From Cohnella herbarum (lineage in GTDB: Bacteria; Bacillota; Bacilli; Paenibacillales; Paenibacillaceae): a stretch of DNA of 64,000 bases. The stretch is taken from contig NZ_CP051680.1 in NCBI RefSeq assembly GCF_012849095.1, positions 7,374,001 to 7,438,000 of the forward strand. Direction: 5' to 3'. This document shows, in pieces, positions 28,735 to 40,072 of this stretch. The first letter of the stretch is position 1, and the number at the start of each line of letters is the position of its first letter. The notes under the pieces were generated by a model. The model saw nothing but the letters and a program-made list of their open reading frames with translations. It ran no database searches and had not been told where the DNA came from. Made by a program: the position numbers and the translations under genes.

Positions 28735-28749
28735 CGACAAAACGTCGCA
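28735..28749. promoter_or_regulatory. Palindrome upstream of the XRE gene
   Basis: GCGAC-AAAAC-GTCGC is a perfect 15-bp palindrome with the same 5+5+5 geometry as the GATAC-N5-GTATC sites, about 65 bases before the XRE start. It may be the autoregulatory site of this repressor. A degenerate half-match (GAAAC-AAAAT-GTCGC) lies at 32540-32554. Confidence 0.5.
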
Positions 28750-28829
28750 TCATTTTGGCGATTATATAGTAATAACCACTTTATGACCTAAATAAACACG
28801 TAAACGTAGCACGAAAACGAAGTTTTTCC

Positions 28830-28887
28830 TTGACATGTTACAATATGTATCGTACATTAAACTCAATTATTAGATACATAACGTATC
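28830..28887 (+). promoter_or_regulatory. Promoter with two GATAC-N5-GTATC operators (PilZ/LCP operon)
   Basis: TTGACA at 28830-28835 and TACATT at 28853-28858 are separated by 17 bases. The spacer consists of one T, the operator GTTAC-AATAT-GTATC (28837-28851) and one G. A second, perfect operator, GATAC-ATAAC-GTATC, lies at 28873-28887, 36 bases downstream centre to centre. A repressor there would block RNA polymerase directly. Confidence 0.8.
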
Positions 28888-28923
28888 TGGGTGAATGGGT
28901 TTGGTGATGTGATGGAGGAGGAA

Positions 28924-29370
28924 ATGCAAGAAAATCGGCGGGAGCATATTCGTTTTAAGTTAACGGCTCCGTTAATCGCGGATATCTCTCTATGGTGCGT
29001 TGGGGATAGGGAGACGAGAAGCCGTTCGCAACGAGTGTTACTCGATAATATAAGCGTCGGAGGTTGCCGATTCACGACGAGTTTGCTCATTCCCGTAAGG
29101 GAGGACATACAGTGGTTGTTAAAGCTGCAACTGGGCCACTATACGGTGAAAGCAAGAGTCGTTGTCGTGCACACCGGCGATCAAGACGGCTTATTTCGAT
29201 ATGGAACGAGATGGGTAATGTCCGGATTGGATAGGCAAGCCTTTCAGTTTAGGTTACACGAGTATATGCGTCTGGTGCTTGTGTCGAGTCCGCATATCCA
29301 TACCTTATATAAGAAAATTATCGATCGGGGCAGCGACGGGCAGTTCAAAAAATTGGACGTTACTTCGTAA
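28924..29370 (+). CDS. PilZ-domain protein
   Basis: A protein of about 148 residues with a PilZ domain, the usual cyclic-di-GMP-binding fold. The N-terminal motif RREHIRF fits RxxxR, and LLDNISVGGCRF fits D/NxSxxG. Starts at ATG 28912 and ATG 28924 are both possible; GGAGGAGG lies just before the latter. It is the first gene of the operon controlled by the two-operator promoter and precedes an LCP transferase by 20 bases. This context suggests c-di-GMP input into surface-polymer assembly. Confidence 0.8.
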   Translation: MQENRREHIRFKLTAPLIADISLWCVGDRETRSRSQRVLLDNISVGGCRFTTSLLIPVREDIQWLLKLQLGHYTVKARVVVVHTGDQDGLFRYGTRWVMSGLDRQAFQFRLHEYMRLVLVSSPHIHTLYKKIIDRGSDGQFKKLDVTS

Positions 29371-29390
29371 GGCGGGAAGGGGAAACGCAA

Positions 29391-30452
29391 TTGAAACGGG
29401 CGTTGTGGATCAGAATAGCTATCTATTCCTTATTGTCGTTACTTGTTATCGCCTTACTGAGTGGTGGTTACCTATGGTATTCCATGCAGCATACGATGGA
29501 CGCGATGTATGAACCTCTTCCTTCCGTCAAATGGGTGAAACCTGAATTCGAATCGGAGAAGCCTCCGCAAAAAGCAGAAGCTCTTGAGCGAAACTCCGTA
29601 ATTCCTGCCGATACGACGCCGCTGGTCGAGGAAGCGAAGCCGGATAACAAACAGGGTTCGGCGGATGGATTAGATGAAGAGACGGCAGAGAAGCTTCGAC
29701 GCCCGAACTTGAGGAATGAAGATCCCTTCAGCATGTTGTTGCTCGGAGTGGATGAGAGGGCGGGAGATCGCGGTCGGAGCGATACGATGATCTTGCTCGC
29801 CATTCAACCTAAGACAGGTTCCGCGATCGCCATTTCCATTCCGCGGGATACGAGGGCTCTTATGCCCAACTCGGGCAAGTACGACAAAATCAATCATTCG
29901 TACGCTTTCGGCGGCACCTCGCTGGCGGTCGAGGCGGTCGAACGGTTGTTCGGAGTGCCGATCGCTTTCTATATGAAAACGAACATGGAAGGTCTCGTCA
30001 ACATCGTAGACACGGTAGGCGGCGTGGATGTGGACAATCCAAGAGCTTTCGATTACGAGGGTAATTCTTTTCCGCTGGGGGCTCAACATTTAGACGGAGC
30101 GGAAGCGTTGGCTTATAGCCGTATGCGCAAGCAGGATCCTCAAGGGGATTTCGGCCGAACGCAACGGCAGAGACAAGTGTTGTCCGATGCGGTAGACCGG
30201 GTAGTTAGCGTAAATTCGATCACCAAACTTCCGCGCGTGTTATCCCATCTATCCGAATATGTTCGAACGAATCTGACTTCGCAAAATATGATCGATCTTG
30301 CTTTGAAGTATCGCCCTTCGATTACGAACGTGGAAACGATCTCCGTTCAGGGCAGAGGCACGATGATTAACGGGATCTATTATTATACCGTTACGCCCGA
30401 AGAGAGGCAAAAAATTCAAGCGACAATGCTCAATCTCCTTATCTCGCCTTAA
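29391..30452 (+). CDS. LytR-CpsA-Psr (LCP) family phosphotransferase
   Basis: A 353-residue membrane-anchored enzyme of the type that attaches wall teichoic acid or capsule to peptidoglycan from undecaprenyl-linked precursors. It starts at TTG 29391 with AAGGGG upstream. One N-terminal TM (about 8-30) and a low-complexity stretch precede the LCP domain (about 105-345). That domain shows LLLGVDERAGDRGRSDTMIL, SIPRDTRALMP, KINHSYAFGG and the arginine-bearing AYSRMRKQDPQGDFGRTQRQ. It lies after the PilZ gene. The acceptor polymer is probably made by the downstream island. Confidence 0.93.
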   Translation: MKRALWIRIAIYSLLSLLVIALLSGGYLWYSMQHTMDAMYEPLPSVKWVKPEFESEKPPQKAEALERNSVIPADTTPLVEEAKPDNKQGSADGLDEETAEKLRRPNLRNEDPFSMLLLGVDERAGDRGRSDTMILLAIQPKTGSAIAISIPRDTRALMPNSGKYDKINHSYAFGGTSLAVEAVERLFGVPIAFYMKTNMEGLVNIVDTVGGVDVDNPRAFDYEGNSFPLGAQHLDGAEALAYSRMRKQDPQGDFGRTQRQRQVLSDAVDRVVSVNSITKLPRVLSHLSEYVRTNLTSQNMIDLALKYRPSITNVETISVQGRGTMINGIYYYTVTPEERQKIQATMLNLLISP

Positions 30453-30496
30453 TCGGATGACATATGGACTATAAATAGGAAAACGAGGAGGCAATT

Positions 30497-30646
30497 ATGG
30501 AACACTCGGTCTTATTCTATTGCGTGAAATGCGAGCAGTTGAAAACGATGGAGCAGGCAGGGTTATTATTCCGAACCGGGTACTATCGCGTGCTCTATCC
30601 ACTCGGTTGCTGCGTGCATTGCGAGATCGCTACCAGGTCTGTTTAA
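30497..30646 (+). CDS. 49-residue Cys-rich small protein
   Basis: A short ORF behind GGAGG, 6 bases before the ATG. It has CVKC at residues 9-12 and CCVHC at 38-42, the spacing of a small zinc ribbon, with a hydrophobic/aromatic middle (LLFRTGYYRVLYPLG). It lies 44 bases after the LCP gene and before the extended -10 promoter of the ABC genes. The family is not recognised. It may bind a metal. Confidence 0.6.
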   Translation: MEHSVLFYCVKCEQLKTMEQAGLLFRTGYYRVLYPLGCCVHCEIATRSV

Positions 30647-30685
30647 ATAAAATTTACCTAAAAATTCGGTTTTCCGACTTGCTAT

Positions 30686-30694
30686 TGGTATAAT
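30686..30694 (+). promoter_or_regulatory. Extended -10 promoter of the ABC exporter
   Basis: TGGTATAAT is a perfect extended -10 element 36 bases before the ABC ATG. The -35 is poor, as usual for extended -10 promoters. Confidence 0.6.
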
Positions 30695-30729
30695 TGTCCT
30701 GTATGCATCCTAATGTCGGAGGTAAGATC

Positions 30730-31653
30730 ATGTCACTAGCTCCCGTCGTTCGCTTGCAGAACGTGACAAAAGTCATCGGCAAGAGAACGATAATCGACCG
30801 GGTATCTTTCGAGGTACAACCGGGCGAAGTGTTTGGATTTCTAGGTCCGAACGGATCAGGCAAGACGACGACGATCCGAATGATCGTCGGGCTAATGGGA
30901 ATGACCGCCGGCGATATTCATATCGGGGAACATAGCGTCCGGACGGACTTCTCCAACGCTATCGTTCAGGTCGGCGCCATCGTGGAAAATCCGGAGATGT
31001 ACAAATTTCTAACCGGATATCAGAATTTGCTTCATTACGCCAGGATGAACCCATCCATTACAAAGGAAAGAATACAAGAGGCCATTGAACTCGTGGGCCT
31101 TCAAGGGCGCATTCACGACAAAGTCAAGAAATACTCCTTGGGTATGAGACAACGGCTGGGCGTCGCGCAAGCGATTATGCACAGACCGAAGCTTCTCGTT
31201 CTGGACGAGCCGACGAACGGCTTGGACCCGGCGGGAATACGCGAGCTAAGGGATTACTTGCGGCGTTTAGCGCAAGACGAAGGCACTGCCGTTCTCGTCT
31301 CCTCGCATTTACTGTCCGAGATGGAATTAATGTGCGATCGGGTAGCGATTCTACAGAAGGGCCAGATCATCGACGTCCGTTCTATCCGAGGGCAGGATGA
31401 GAATGGTAAGGCTTTATTGGAAGAAGTGCTGTTCGACGTTGACCATCCGGATGCTGCCTTAGGCATCCTTGAAGGGCAAGGCGCGGCACGTATCGCGGAT
31501 GGCCTGCTCCTCTTAACGTCCGATCGAGCGGGAATTGCCGCGATCAATCGCAGATTAGTGGAAGCGGGAATCAATATCTATGGAATTCGTGTGAAGACGA
31601 AATCGTTGGAAGACCAATTCCTCGAGATGACGGGGAGTGAGACGATTGGCTAA
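30730..31653 (+). CDS. ABC transporter ATP-binding protein (BcrA/YxlF type)
   Basis: A 308-residue ATPase of the drug/bacitracin-export type. GGAGGTAAG directly precedes the ATG at 30730. Walker A is GPNGSGKTTT, the Q-loop region is VGAIVENPEMYKFLTGYQNL, the signature is YSLGMRQRLGVAQAI, Walker B is LLVLDEPTNGLDPAG and the switch His is in VSSHLLSEM. The C-terminal domain follows. The permease gene overlaps its end, so the two form one exporter. The substrate is not known. Confidence 0.95.
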   Translation: MSLAPVVRLQNVTKVIGKRTIIDRVSFEVQPGEVFGFLGPNGSGKTTTIRMIVGLMGMTAGDIHIGEHSVRTDFSNAIVQVGAIVENPEMYKFLTGYQNLLHYARMNPSITKERIQEAIELVGLQGRIHDKVKKYSLGMRQRLGVAQAIMHRPKLLVLDEPTNGLDPAGIRELRDYLRRLAQDEGTAVLVSSHLLSEMELMCDRVAILQKGQIIDVRSIRGQDENGKALLEEVLFDVDHPDAALGILEGQGAARIADGLLLLTSDRAGIAAINRRLVEAGINIYGIRVKTKSLEDQFLEMTGSETIG

Positions 31654-32446
31654 TTTCTATAAGCTTATCCAGAACGAGAATATGAAGATTTATTATCGGA
31701 TGCGAACATGGATTATGCTCGGGTTTATCGTGTTGATCCCTCCGCTCGTATCTATCCTGGTTCTACTCTCCGGAGGAGACGATCTATCCAACTGGTCGAT
31801 GATGATGACGGAATCTTACATCCTGTTCGTCCTCATTACGATCTTCACCGTAGTCATAGCGGCCGACAGCGTTGCAGGAGAGTTTACTTGGGGGACGATC
31901 AAATTGCTATTGATTCGCCCTTGGAGCCGCTCTACGATCTTGTTGTCGAAGTACGTCTCTACGCTGTTATTCGCGTTGGCGTTCGTAGTCGTCGCGTTTA
32001 TCGTTACGTTATTCGTGAATATGATCGTGTTCAGCTATGCTGGAAATACAAGCGAATTATCGTCGGGTATGGGTTCCTCCTTGTCCGACTGGGAATACGT
32101 TCTGATGTTTTATCTGTTTCAATTCATTACGCTGATTATTATCGTTACGTTCGGATTCACGATGTCTTCGGCATTCCGCAGCGGCGGATTGGCCATCGGT
32201 TTATCGGTCGCCTTCCTCTTCGCGGGTAATCTGATTACCGGCTTGTTCGCTATGGCGGATAAAGCGTGGGTGAAGTATGTGTTGTTCATGCATCTCGATC
32301 TCACCTCCTATATCGACGGAGGTTCCGGACCGATTCCGAACCATCCGACGACGCTGGGGTTCTCTCTCGCCGTTCTTGCGGCGTACTTTATCTTGTTTAA
32401 CGTGGTGTCCTGGACGGTGTTCCGTAAGCGGGATATTTCGGCTTAA
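31646..32446 (+). CDS. ABC-2 type permease
   Basis: A membrane subunit of about 267 residues with six TM segments, partner of the preceding ATPase. The probable start is TTG 31646, 8 bases after GGGGAG and overlapping the ATPase stop; a GTG at 31637 is the alternative. The segment VAGEFTWGTIKLLLIRPWSR is the typical coupling motif of bacitracin/lantibiotic-type ABC-2 permeases. Confidence 0.92.
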   Translation: MANFYKLIQNENMKIYYRMRTWIMLGFIVLIPPLVSILVLLSGGDDLSNWSMMMTESYILFVLITIFTVVIAADSVAGEFTWGTIKLLLIRPWSRSTILLSKYVSTLLFALAFVVVAFIVTLFVNMIVFSYAGNTSELSSGMGSSLSDWEYVLMFYLFQFITLIIIVTFGFTMSSAFRSGGLAIGLSVAFLFAGNLITGLFAMADKAWVKYVLFMHLDLTSYIDGGSGPIPNHPTTLGFSLAVLAAYFILFNVVSWTVFRKRDISA

Positions 32447-32504
32447 GGGCTGTTGTGGATTTGGACAGTTAATAGAAGTAAAAAGTAAACGGTAACAAAA
32501 CGAG

Positions 32505-32536
32505 ACCTTGCGGCAATTGCTGCAAGGTTTTTTTGT
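32505..32536 (+). terminator. Terminator after the ABC permease
   Basis: ACCTTGCGGCAA pairs with TTGCTGCAAGGT almost without a loop, followed by a long T run. Confidence 0.85.
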
Positions 32537-32583
32537 TTTGAAACAAAATGTCGCAAAAACGGAATTTTTTAAGCCGAAAAGTA

Positions 32584-32612
32584 TTGACATGCTACAGTTT
32601 GTATCTTATTGT
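32584..32612 (+). promoter_or_regulatory. Promoter with embedded operator of the main EPS operon
   Basis: TTGACA (32584-32589), one T, GCTAC-AGTTT-GTATC (32591-32605), one T, then TATTGT (32607-32612). The layout is identical to the promoters at 28830, 50931 and 62389. AAGGAGG and the BY-kinase ATG follow 22 and 35 bases later. Confidence 0.8.
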
Positions 32613-32646
32613 TAGAATTAATTCTGATCAAGCAAGGAGGATTGTG

Positions 32647-33318
32647 ATGCCGGACAATAATCGCAAAATCATTACATTTGAGAATCCTTATTCTCCCGTC
32701 ACCGAAGCATATAAAACTTTGAGAACCAACATTCATTGGTCATCGATCGATCGCCCGGTACAAACCATACTTGTAACCTCGACAGAGAAGAAAACCGGGA
32801 AATCATTAACCGTCGTTAATATGGCCGTATCATTCGCGCAGTTGGGCAAGAAAGTCGTAATCGTGGATTGCGATTTGCGCAAGCCTACCCAGCATGAGTA
32901 CTTTATGAAATCGAACCGCAACGGGCTATCGCATTTGCTCGCTGGCCATTATCAGTTGGAACAATGTTTGCTCGATACCCACGTCGATAATCTGACCTTG
33001 CTGCCTTCGGGCACTGTCCCCCCCAATCCGGCGGAATTGCTTGATTCGGATAGAATGGCAAAGCTGTTGGAGGAATTGAAAGCAAGCTATGAAATCATTA
33101 TTCTCGATTCCCCGCCGGCCTTGATCGTTACCGATGCACACATACTCGCATCCAAATGCGACGGAGTCGTGTTCGTGGTTCGGTCGGGAAAGACGAAAAG
33201 AGAATTGGCGCAGAAAGCATTGGCTTATCTCACGTACGCGAATGCAAGGATACTAGGGGTTGTCTTGAACGATCAGAAAGGTATGAGAAGAGAATACCGA
33301 TTCGGATACGGAAAATAA
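32647..33318 (+). CDS. CpsD/CapB-type tyrosine kinase (BY-kinase)
   Basis: A 223-residue cytoplasmic ATPase/autokinase that regulates chain length in exopolysaccharide assembly. The start is ATG 32647 behind AAGGAGG. The N-terminus SPVTEAYKTLRTNI is the standard partner-docking stretch. Walker A' is VVIVDCDLRKP and Walker B is IIILDSPP. The Walker A loop reads STEKKTGKS, without the usual PGxGKS first glycine. The C-terminus has only two tyrosines (YRFGYGK) and no dense Tyr cluster. It is the first gene of the EPS operon. Its modulator (the Wzz-like protein) is downstream, not upstream as is usual. Confidence 0.92.
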   Translation: MPDNNRKIITFENPYSPVTEAYKTLRTNIHWSSIDRPVQTILVTSTEKKTGKSLTVVNMAVSFAQLGKKVVIVDCDLRKPTQHEYFMKSNRNGLSHLLAGHYQLEQCLLDTHVDNLTLLPSGTVPPNPAELLDSDRMAKLLEELKASYEIIILDSPPALIVTDAHILASKCDGVVFVVRSGKTKRELAQKALAYLTYANARILGVVLNDQKGMRREYRFGYGK

Positions 33319-33369
33319 ATCTAAAGCAGACTTGTTCCTCTGCTATCCATCTAATCAGGGAGGTTTCAA

Positions 33370-34122
33370 ATGGAGTCCGAGATTAAGATCTACTTCAGGA
33401 TATTGCTGAAAAGGCTGTGGTTCATCTGCGTGATGGCTATCTTATTTTGCGGATTGGCGGGGGCCTATGATTATTTATATTCCGAACCCGTTTATGAAGC
33501 AAACAGCAAGGTGATTGTAAACTCCTCACGCCAATCCGATGATTCTAAACTCGACATAAACGAAATGAACTCTGATCTTATGATCATTGATACTTATAAA
33601 GAAATTATCGCGACTCCGGCGATCATGGGCAAGGTCGTTGCTAACCATTCAGAGCTGGGTCTCAATACTTATCAGCTCATTTCGCAAGTGAAAGTAACCT
33701 CTTCAAGTAAATCGCAAATCATGAGTATTTCCATCCAACAATCTTCGCCTGAGAAGGCTGCGCTCATCGTGAATTCAATTGCAGAGGTATTCAAGGAAGA
33801 GATCCCCAAAATCATGAGCGTGGATAACGTGACCATTCTAAGCCAAGCTGATGCCTTTAATAGCTCCCAACCTATCTCTCCAAGCTTGACGACCAAGCTT
33901 GCCATTGCTTTTATTCTTTCCTTGATCGTATCCGTTGGAATGATATTGTTGTGGGAGTATTTCGACGATTCGATTAAGACTGAGAAAGAAGTGATGGCGA
34001 TCTTGGATAAGCCGGTGCTGAGCACGATCGCAAGAATCAAGAAATCGGACTTAAAGAAAAGCGCCCACAGATCCCAAAAGAGCAGTGTCAATGATGCGGT
34101 ACAAATTAGCTTAAATAGATAG
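33370..34122 (+). CDS. Wzz/CapA-type chain-length determinant and BY-kinase modulator
   Basis: A 250-residue membrane protein with N-terminal TM (about 13-36), an extracellular Wzz domain and a second TM (about 180-198) followed by a 50-residue cytoplasmic tail. The tail (DKPVLSTIARIKKSDLK) is the expected activator of the adjacent BY-kinase. The start YFRILLKRLWFICVMA is typical. GGGAGG precedes the ATG. Confidence 0.92.
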   Translation: MESEIKIYFRILLKRLWFICVMAILFCGLAGAYDYLYSEPVYEANSKVIVNSSRQSDDSKLDINEMNSDLMIIDTYKEIIATPAIMGKVVANHSELGLNTYQLISQVKVTSSSKSQIMSISIQQSSPEKAALIVNSIAEVFKEEIPKIMSVDNVTILSQADAFNSSQPISPSLTTKLAIAFILSLIVSVGMILLWEYFDDSIKTEKEVMAILDKPVLSTIARIKKSDLKKSAHRSQKSSVNDAVQISLNR

Positions 34123-34142
34123 TTATGAAAGGATGAGAGAGT

Positions 34143-35039
34143 TTGAAGGAATTAAAGAGGGTAAAGAAAGCCATTATTCCGGCAGCTGGGCTAGGAACAC
34201 GGTTTTTACCGGCAACGAAAGCAATGCCGAAGGAAATGTTACCGATCGTGGATAAGCCAACGATTCAATATATCGTCGAGGAGGCAGTGCAATCGGGTAT
34301 CGAGGAGATCATCATCGTTACGGGCAAGGGCAAAAGAGCGATAGAAGATCACTTCGACAGTCATTTTGAGCTTGAGCATACGCTGTTCGAGAAGAACAAG
34401 CTGAAGTTGCTGGAAGAGGTATTAAGATCCTCGAATTTAGTAGATATCCATTATATTCGTCAGCGGGAGCCGCTAGGTTTGGGGCACGCAGTATGGTGCG
34501 CTCGCAAGTTTATCGGGGACGAACCGTTCGCCGTTTTGCTTGGGGACGATATCGTAGAAGCGGAAGTTCCTTGCTTGAAGCAGCTTATGACTCAATTTGA
34601 GCATACGCAGAAATCCATTATCGGCGTCCAACCGGTGCCGATGGAAGAAACTCATCGATATGGAATCGTTGTTCCTTATGAAACCAACGGAAGACTGACG
34701 GATATTGCCCAGTTAATAGAAAAGCCTCCCTTTGGAACGGTATCTTCCAACCTAGCGGTACTAGGAAGATATATTCTTACACCTGACATCTTTAATATTT
34801 TGGAGAAGCAGCAGGCCGGTGCAGGCGGGGAAATTCAGTTGACCGACGCCATCCAGCAGTTAAACGAGATCAATCGGGTATACGCCTACCATTTCGAAGG
34901 GAAACGTTTCGACGTTGGGGATAAGCTCGGTTTTATTATCACGACCTTGGATTTCGCCCTGCGGAACGAAGAATTGAAATTTCCCTTGATCAACGTTCTA
35001 GAAGACATCGTAAGTAACCTCAAATTGCAGAAAATATAA
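34143..35039 (+). CDS. galU: UTP-glucose-1-phosphate uridylyltransferase
   Basis: A 298-residue cytoplasmic enzyme that makes UDP-glucose. The nucleotide-binding N-terminus [20 protein letters not shown] is diagnostic, with [13 protein letters not shown] and LIEKPP also present. It starts at TTG 34143, with an AAAGGATGAGAG ribosome-binding region. It sits within the EPS operon and supplies UDP-glucose for the repeat unit. Confidence 0.96.
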   Translation: MKELKRVKKAIIPAAGLGTRFLPATKAMPKEMLPIVDKPTIQYIVEEAVQSGIEEIIIVTGKGKRAIEDHFDSHFELEHTLFEKNKLKLLEEVLRSSNLVDIHYIRQREPLGLGHAVWCARKFIGDEPFAVLLGDDIVEAEVPCLKQLMTQFEHTQKSIIGVQPVPMEETHRYGIVVPYETNGRLTDIAQLIEKPPFGTVSSNLAVLGRYILTPDIFNILEKQQAGAGGEIQLTDAIQQLNEINRVYAYHFEGKRFDVGDKLGFIITTLDFALRNEELKFPLINVLEDIVSNLKLQKI

Positions 35040-35064
35040 AGAAGGTTCATAGGAGTGGTCATAG

Positions 35065-35751
35065 ATGGTTCCCAGAGAAGCCGAATTAGAGATCGATTCG
35101 AAATCTTATTATCGATATCCCAATAGTTCAACTCCTAGCATTCGAATACGCCAAGAAATCGTTAAACGTTCGTTGGATTTCGTTTTGGCGACGCTCGGAA
35201 TGTTCCTGCTGTTACCGGTATTTTTGGCAGTGGCCATAGCTATTAAATTGGAAGACCCTAAAGGAAATGTTTTTTTTCAGCAGAAAAGAGTGGGCAAAAA
35301 CGGGAAACATTTTCAAATGTACAAATTTCGTTCTATGGTCAGCAATGCGGATCACATACTTAATCAACTCCTGCATCTCAACGAAGTTAACGGAGCGATG
35401 TTCAAGATGAAGGAAGATCCGAGGGTGACGCGGGTTGGTCGGTTTATCCGACGAACGAGTTTGGATGAACTTCCGCAATTTCTCAATGTTCTAAAGGGCG
35501 AGATGAGCATCGTTGGACCTCGTCCGCCGTTGCCGCGAGAAGTGGAGAGGTACTCCGGCTACGATAAGCAACGTCTTCAGGTGACGCCGGGCTGTACTGG
35601 ATTGTGGCAAGTAAGCGGCCGTAACTCGCTTGATTTCAACGCAATGGTGGAACTGGATCTTGAATACATCAGGAAGAGATCGATTTGGCTCGATATCAAG
35701 CTGATCTTCAGAACGATAAAGGTACTGCTTGGAGCCAAAGATGCTTATTGA
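35065..35751 (+). CDS. Initiating phosphoglycosyl transferase (WcaJ-type)
   Basis: A 228-residue monotopic sugar-phosphate transferase that starts repeat-unit assembly on undecaprenyl phosphate. One membrane helix-hairpin lies at about 33-60. The conserved C-terminal block follows: FFQQKRVGKNGKHFQMYKFR, TSLDELPQFLNVLKGEMSIV and GPRPPLP. The Asp-Glu catalytic pair is in SLDELP. The N-terminal multi-TM half of full-length WcaJ is absent, as in many Gram-positive forms. Confidence 0.94.
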   Translation: MVPREAELEIDSKSYYRYPNSSTPSIRIRQEIVKRSLDFVLATLGMFLLLPVFLAVAIAIKLEDPKGNVFFQQKRVGKNGKHFQMYKFRSMVSNADHILNQLLHLNEVNGAMFKMKEDPRVTRVGRFIRRTSLDELPQFLNVLKGEMSIVGPRPPLPREVERYSGYDKQRLQVTPGCTGLWQVSGRNSLDFNAMVELDLEYIRKRSIWLDIKLIFRTIKVLLGAKDAY

Positions 35752-35765
35752 GATGAGGGATTAAG

Positions 35766-38884
<3,119 letters not shown>

Positions 38885-38904
<20 letters not shown>

Positions 38905-40072
38905 CATTCTTTTCTACGACCTATCGAATGACGGGCATCATTACAATTATAATTCCTTAATTATGAAACACGTCAAAAGAGAAGGTAGACCGAATCGGGT
39001 TTGCTACTACACCGAAAGTAACAACCCGAAGATCGTGCGTGCTCTTCAAGAGGAGGGCATCACCGTTCATAATGTCGACCTCCCTCTTAGAAAGGGAATC
39101 ATGAGCATAAGGGCGCGAACGGTGATATTGCTCCGCATGCTAAGATACGCCCGAAAGAATGATTACCGCAAGATCCATTTGCTATTCATGGATAGCAACA
39201 TTATTTCCTTATTTCTATTGCTTCCCTTATTAATCGGATTGGAAATTACGGGAACTTTACACTGGTATCCCACTAGAAAGTGGAAAGAGAAAGTATTCTA
39301 TTGGTTGCTGAACATGAGAGTGATTGACCGAATCGTAGTACACGGCGATTTCACCCGAGACAGGGTAGTGCGCTGTCTGGCCAATGTCGGCAATCGACGC
39401 GTCGTCACCATATATTTTCCCTCGTTTCACCATTCGGATGTGAAGAATAGCGAGGCCGGAGAAATTAAGAGAATCAAACAAAAACTTGCTTCTTATAAAA
39501 GACCGTTTTTCTTGTGTTTTGGCGGACTCCGATACGACAAGGGGATAGATTTGCTCCTCGAAGCTGTGGCTCGGCTAAAGGATGAAGATTTCACTGTATT
39601 GGTTGCCGGATCCGAAGATTATTTCAACAAAGCGGATATCGACCGCATCGCACTGGAAAACGGAATAACGAACAAAGTATTCCTGGATCTAAAGTACATA
39701 TCCACCGAAGCGGCCAACTTTTATTTTCAGACGTGCGATTCCGTCGTACTGCCCTACCGAAGCATGTATTCGGCCCAGAGCGGGCCTCTCGTCGAGGGGG
39801 CCGCGCGAAAGAAGCTTATCGTAGGCCCTGGTCATGGGGAGGTAGGATTTACCATCGAGAAATATCGGCTCGGATTAACTTTCGAATCGGATAGGCCGGA
39901 TGATCTTGCTCGTAAGCTGCAAACCGCTCTTGATCGGTTAAACGGCAAGGACGAGGAACCGGATGGGGGGCCGAACGAGTATGCATCCAAGCTTACGCAG
40001 GAAAAGTTCGGGGATCTCTACCGCAAGTTCTTTGCAAACGATAGACACGATCGCGAGGAGGGAATCGCTTGA
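38885..40072 (+). CDS. Glycosyltransferase (GT4-like)
   Basis: A 395-residue transferase with an atypical N-terminus (DDILFYDLSNDGHHYNYN) and one hydrophobic stretch, IISLFLLLPLLIGLEITG. The C-terminal GT4 core is clear: FLCFGGLRYDKGIDLLLEAV and SVVLPYRSMYSAQSGPLVEG. It overlaps the previous gene by 20 bases and the next by four. Confidence 0.85.

Noticed and set aside
28830..28887. Operators as LytTR/AgrA binding sites
   Set aside because: LytTR proteins bind direct repeats, whereas these are inverted repeats of 5+5+5. The palindromic form fits an XRE-type dimer better.
29279..29512. ORF bridging the PilZ and LCP genes in another frame
   Set aside because: It overlaps both genes and has no start signal; both overlapping genes have clear families.
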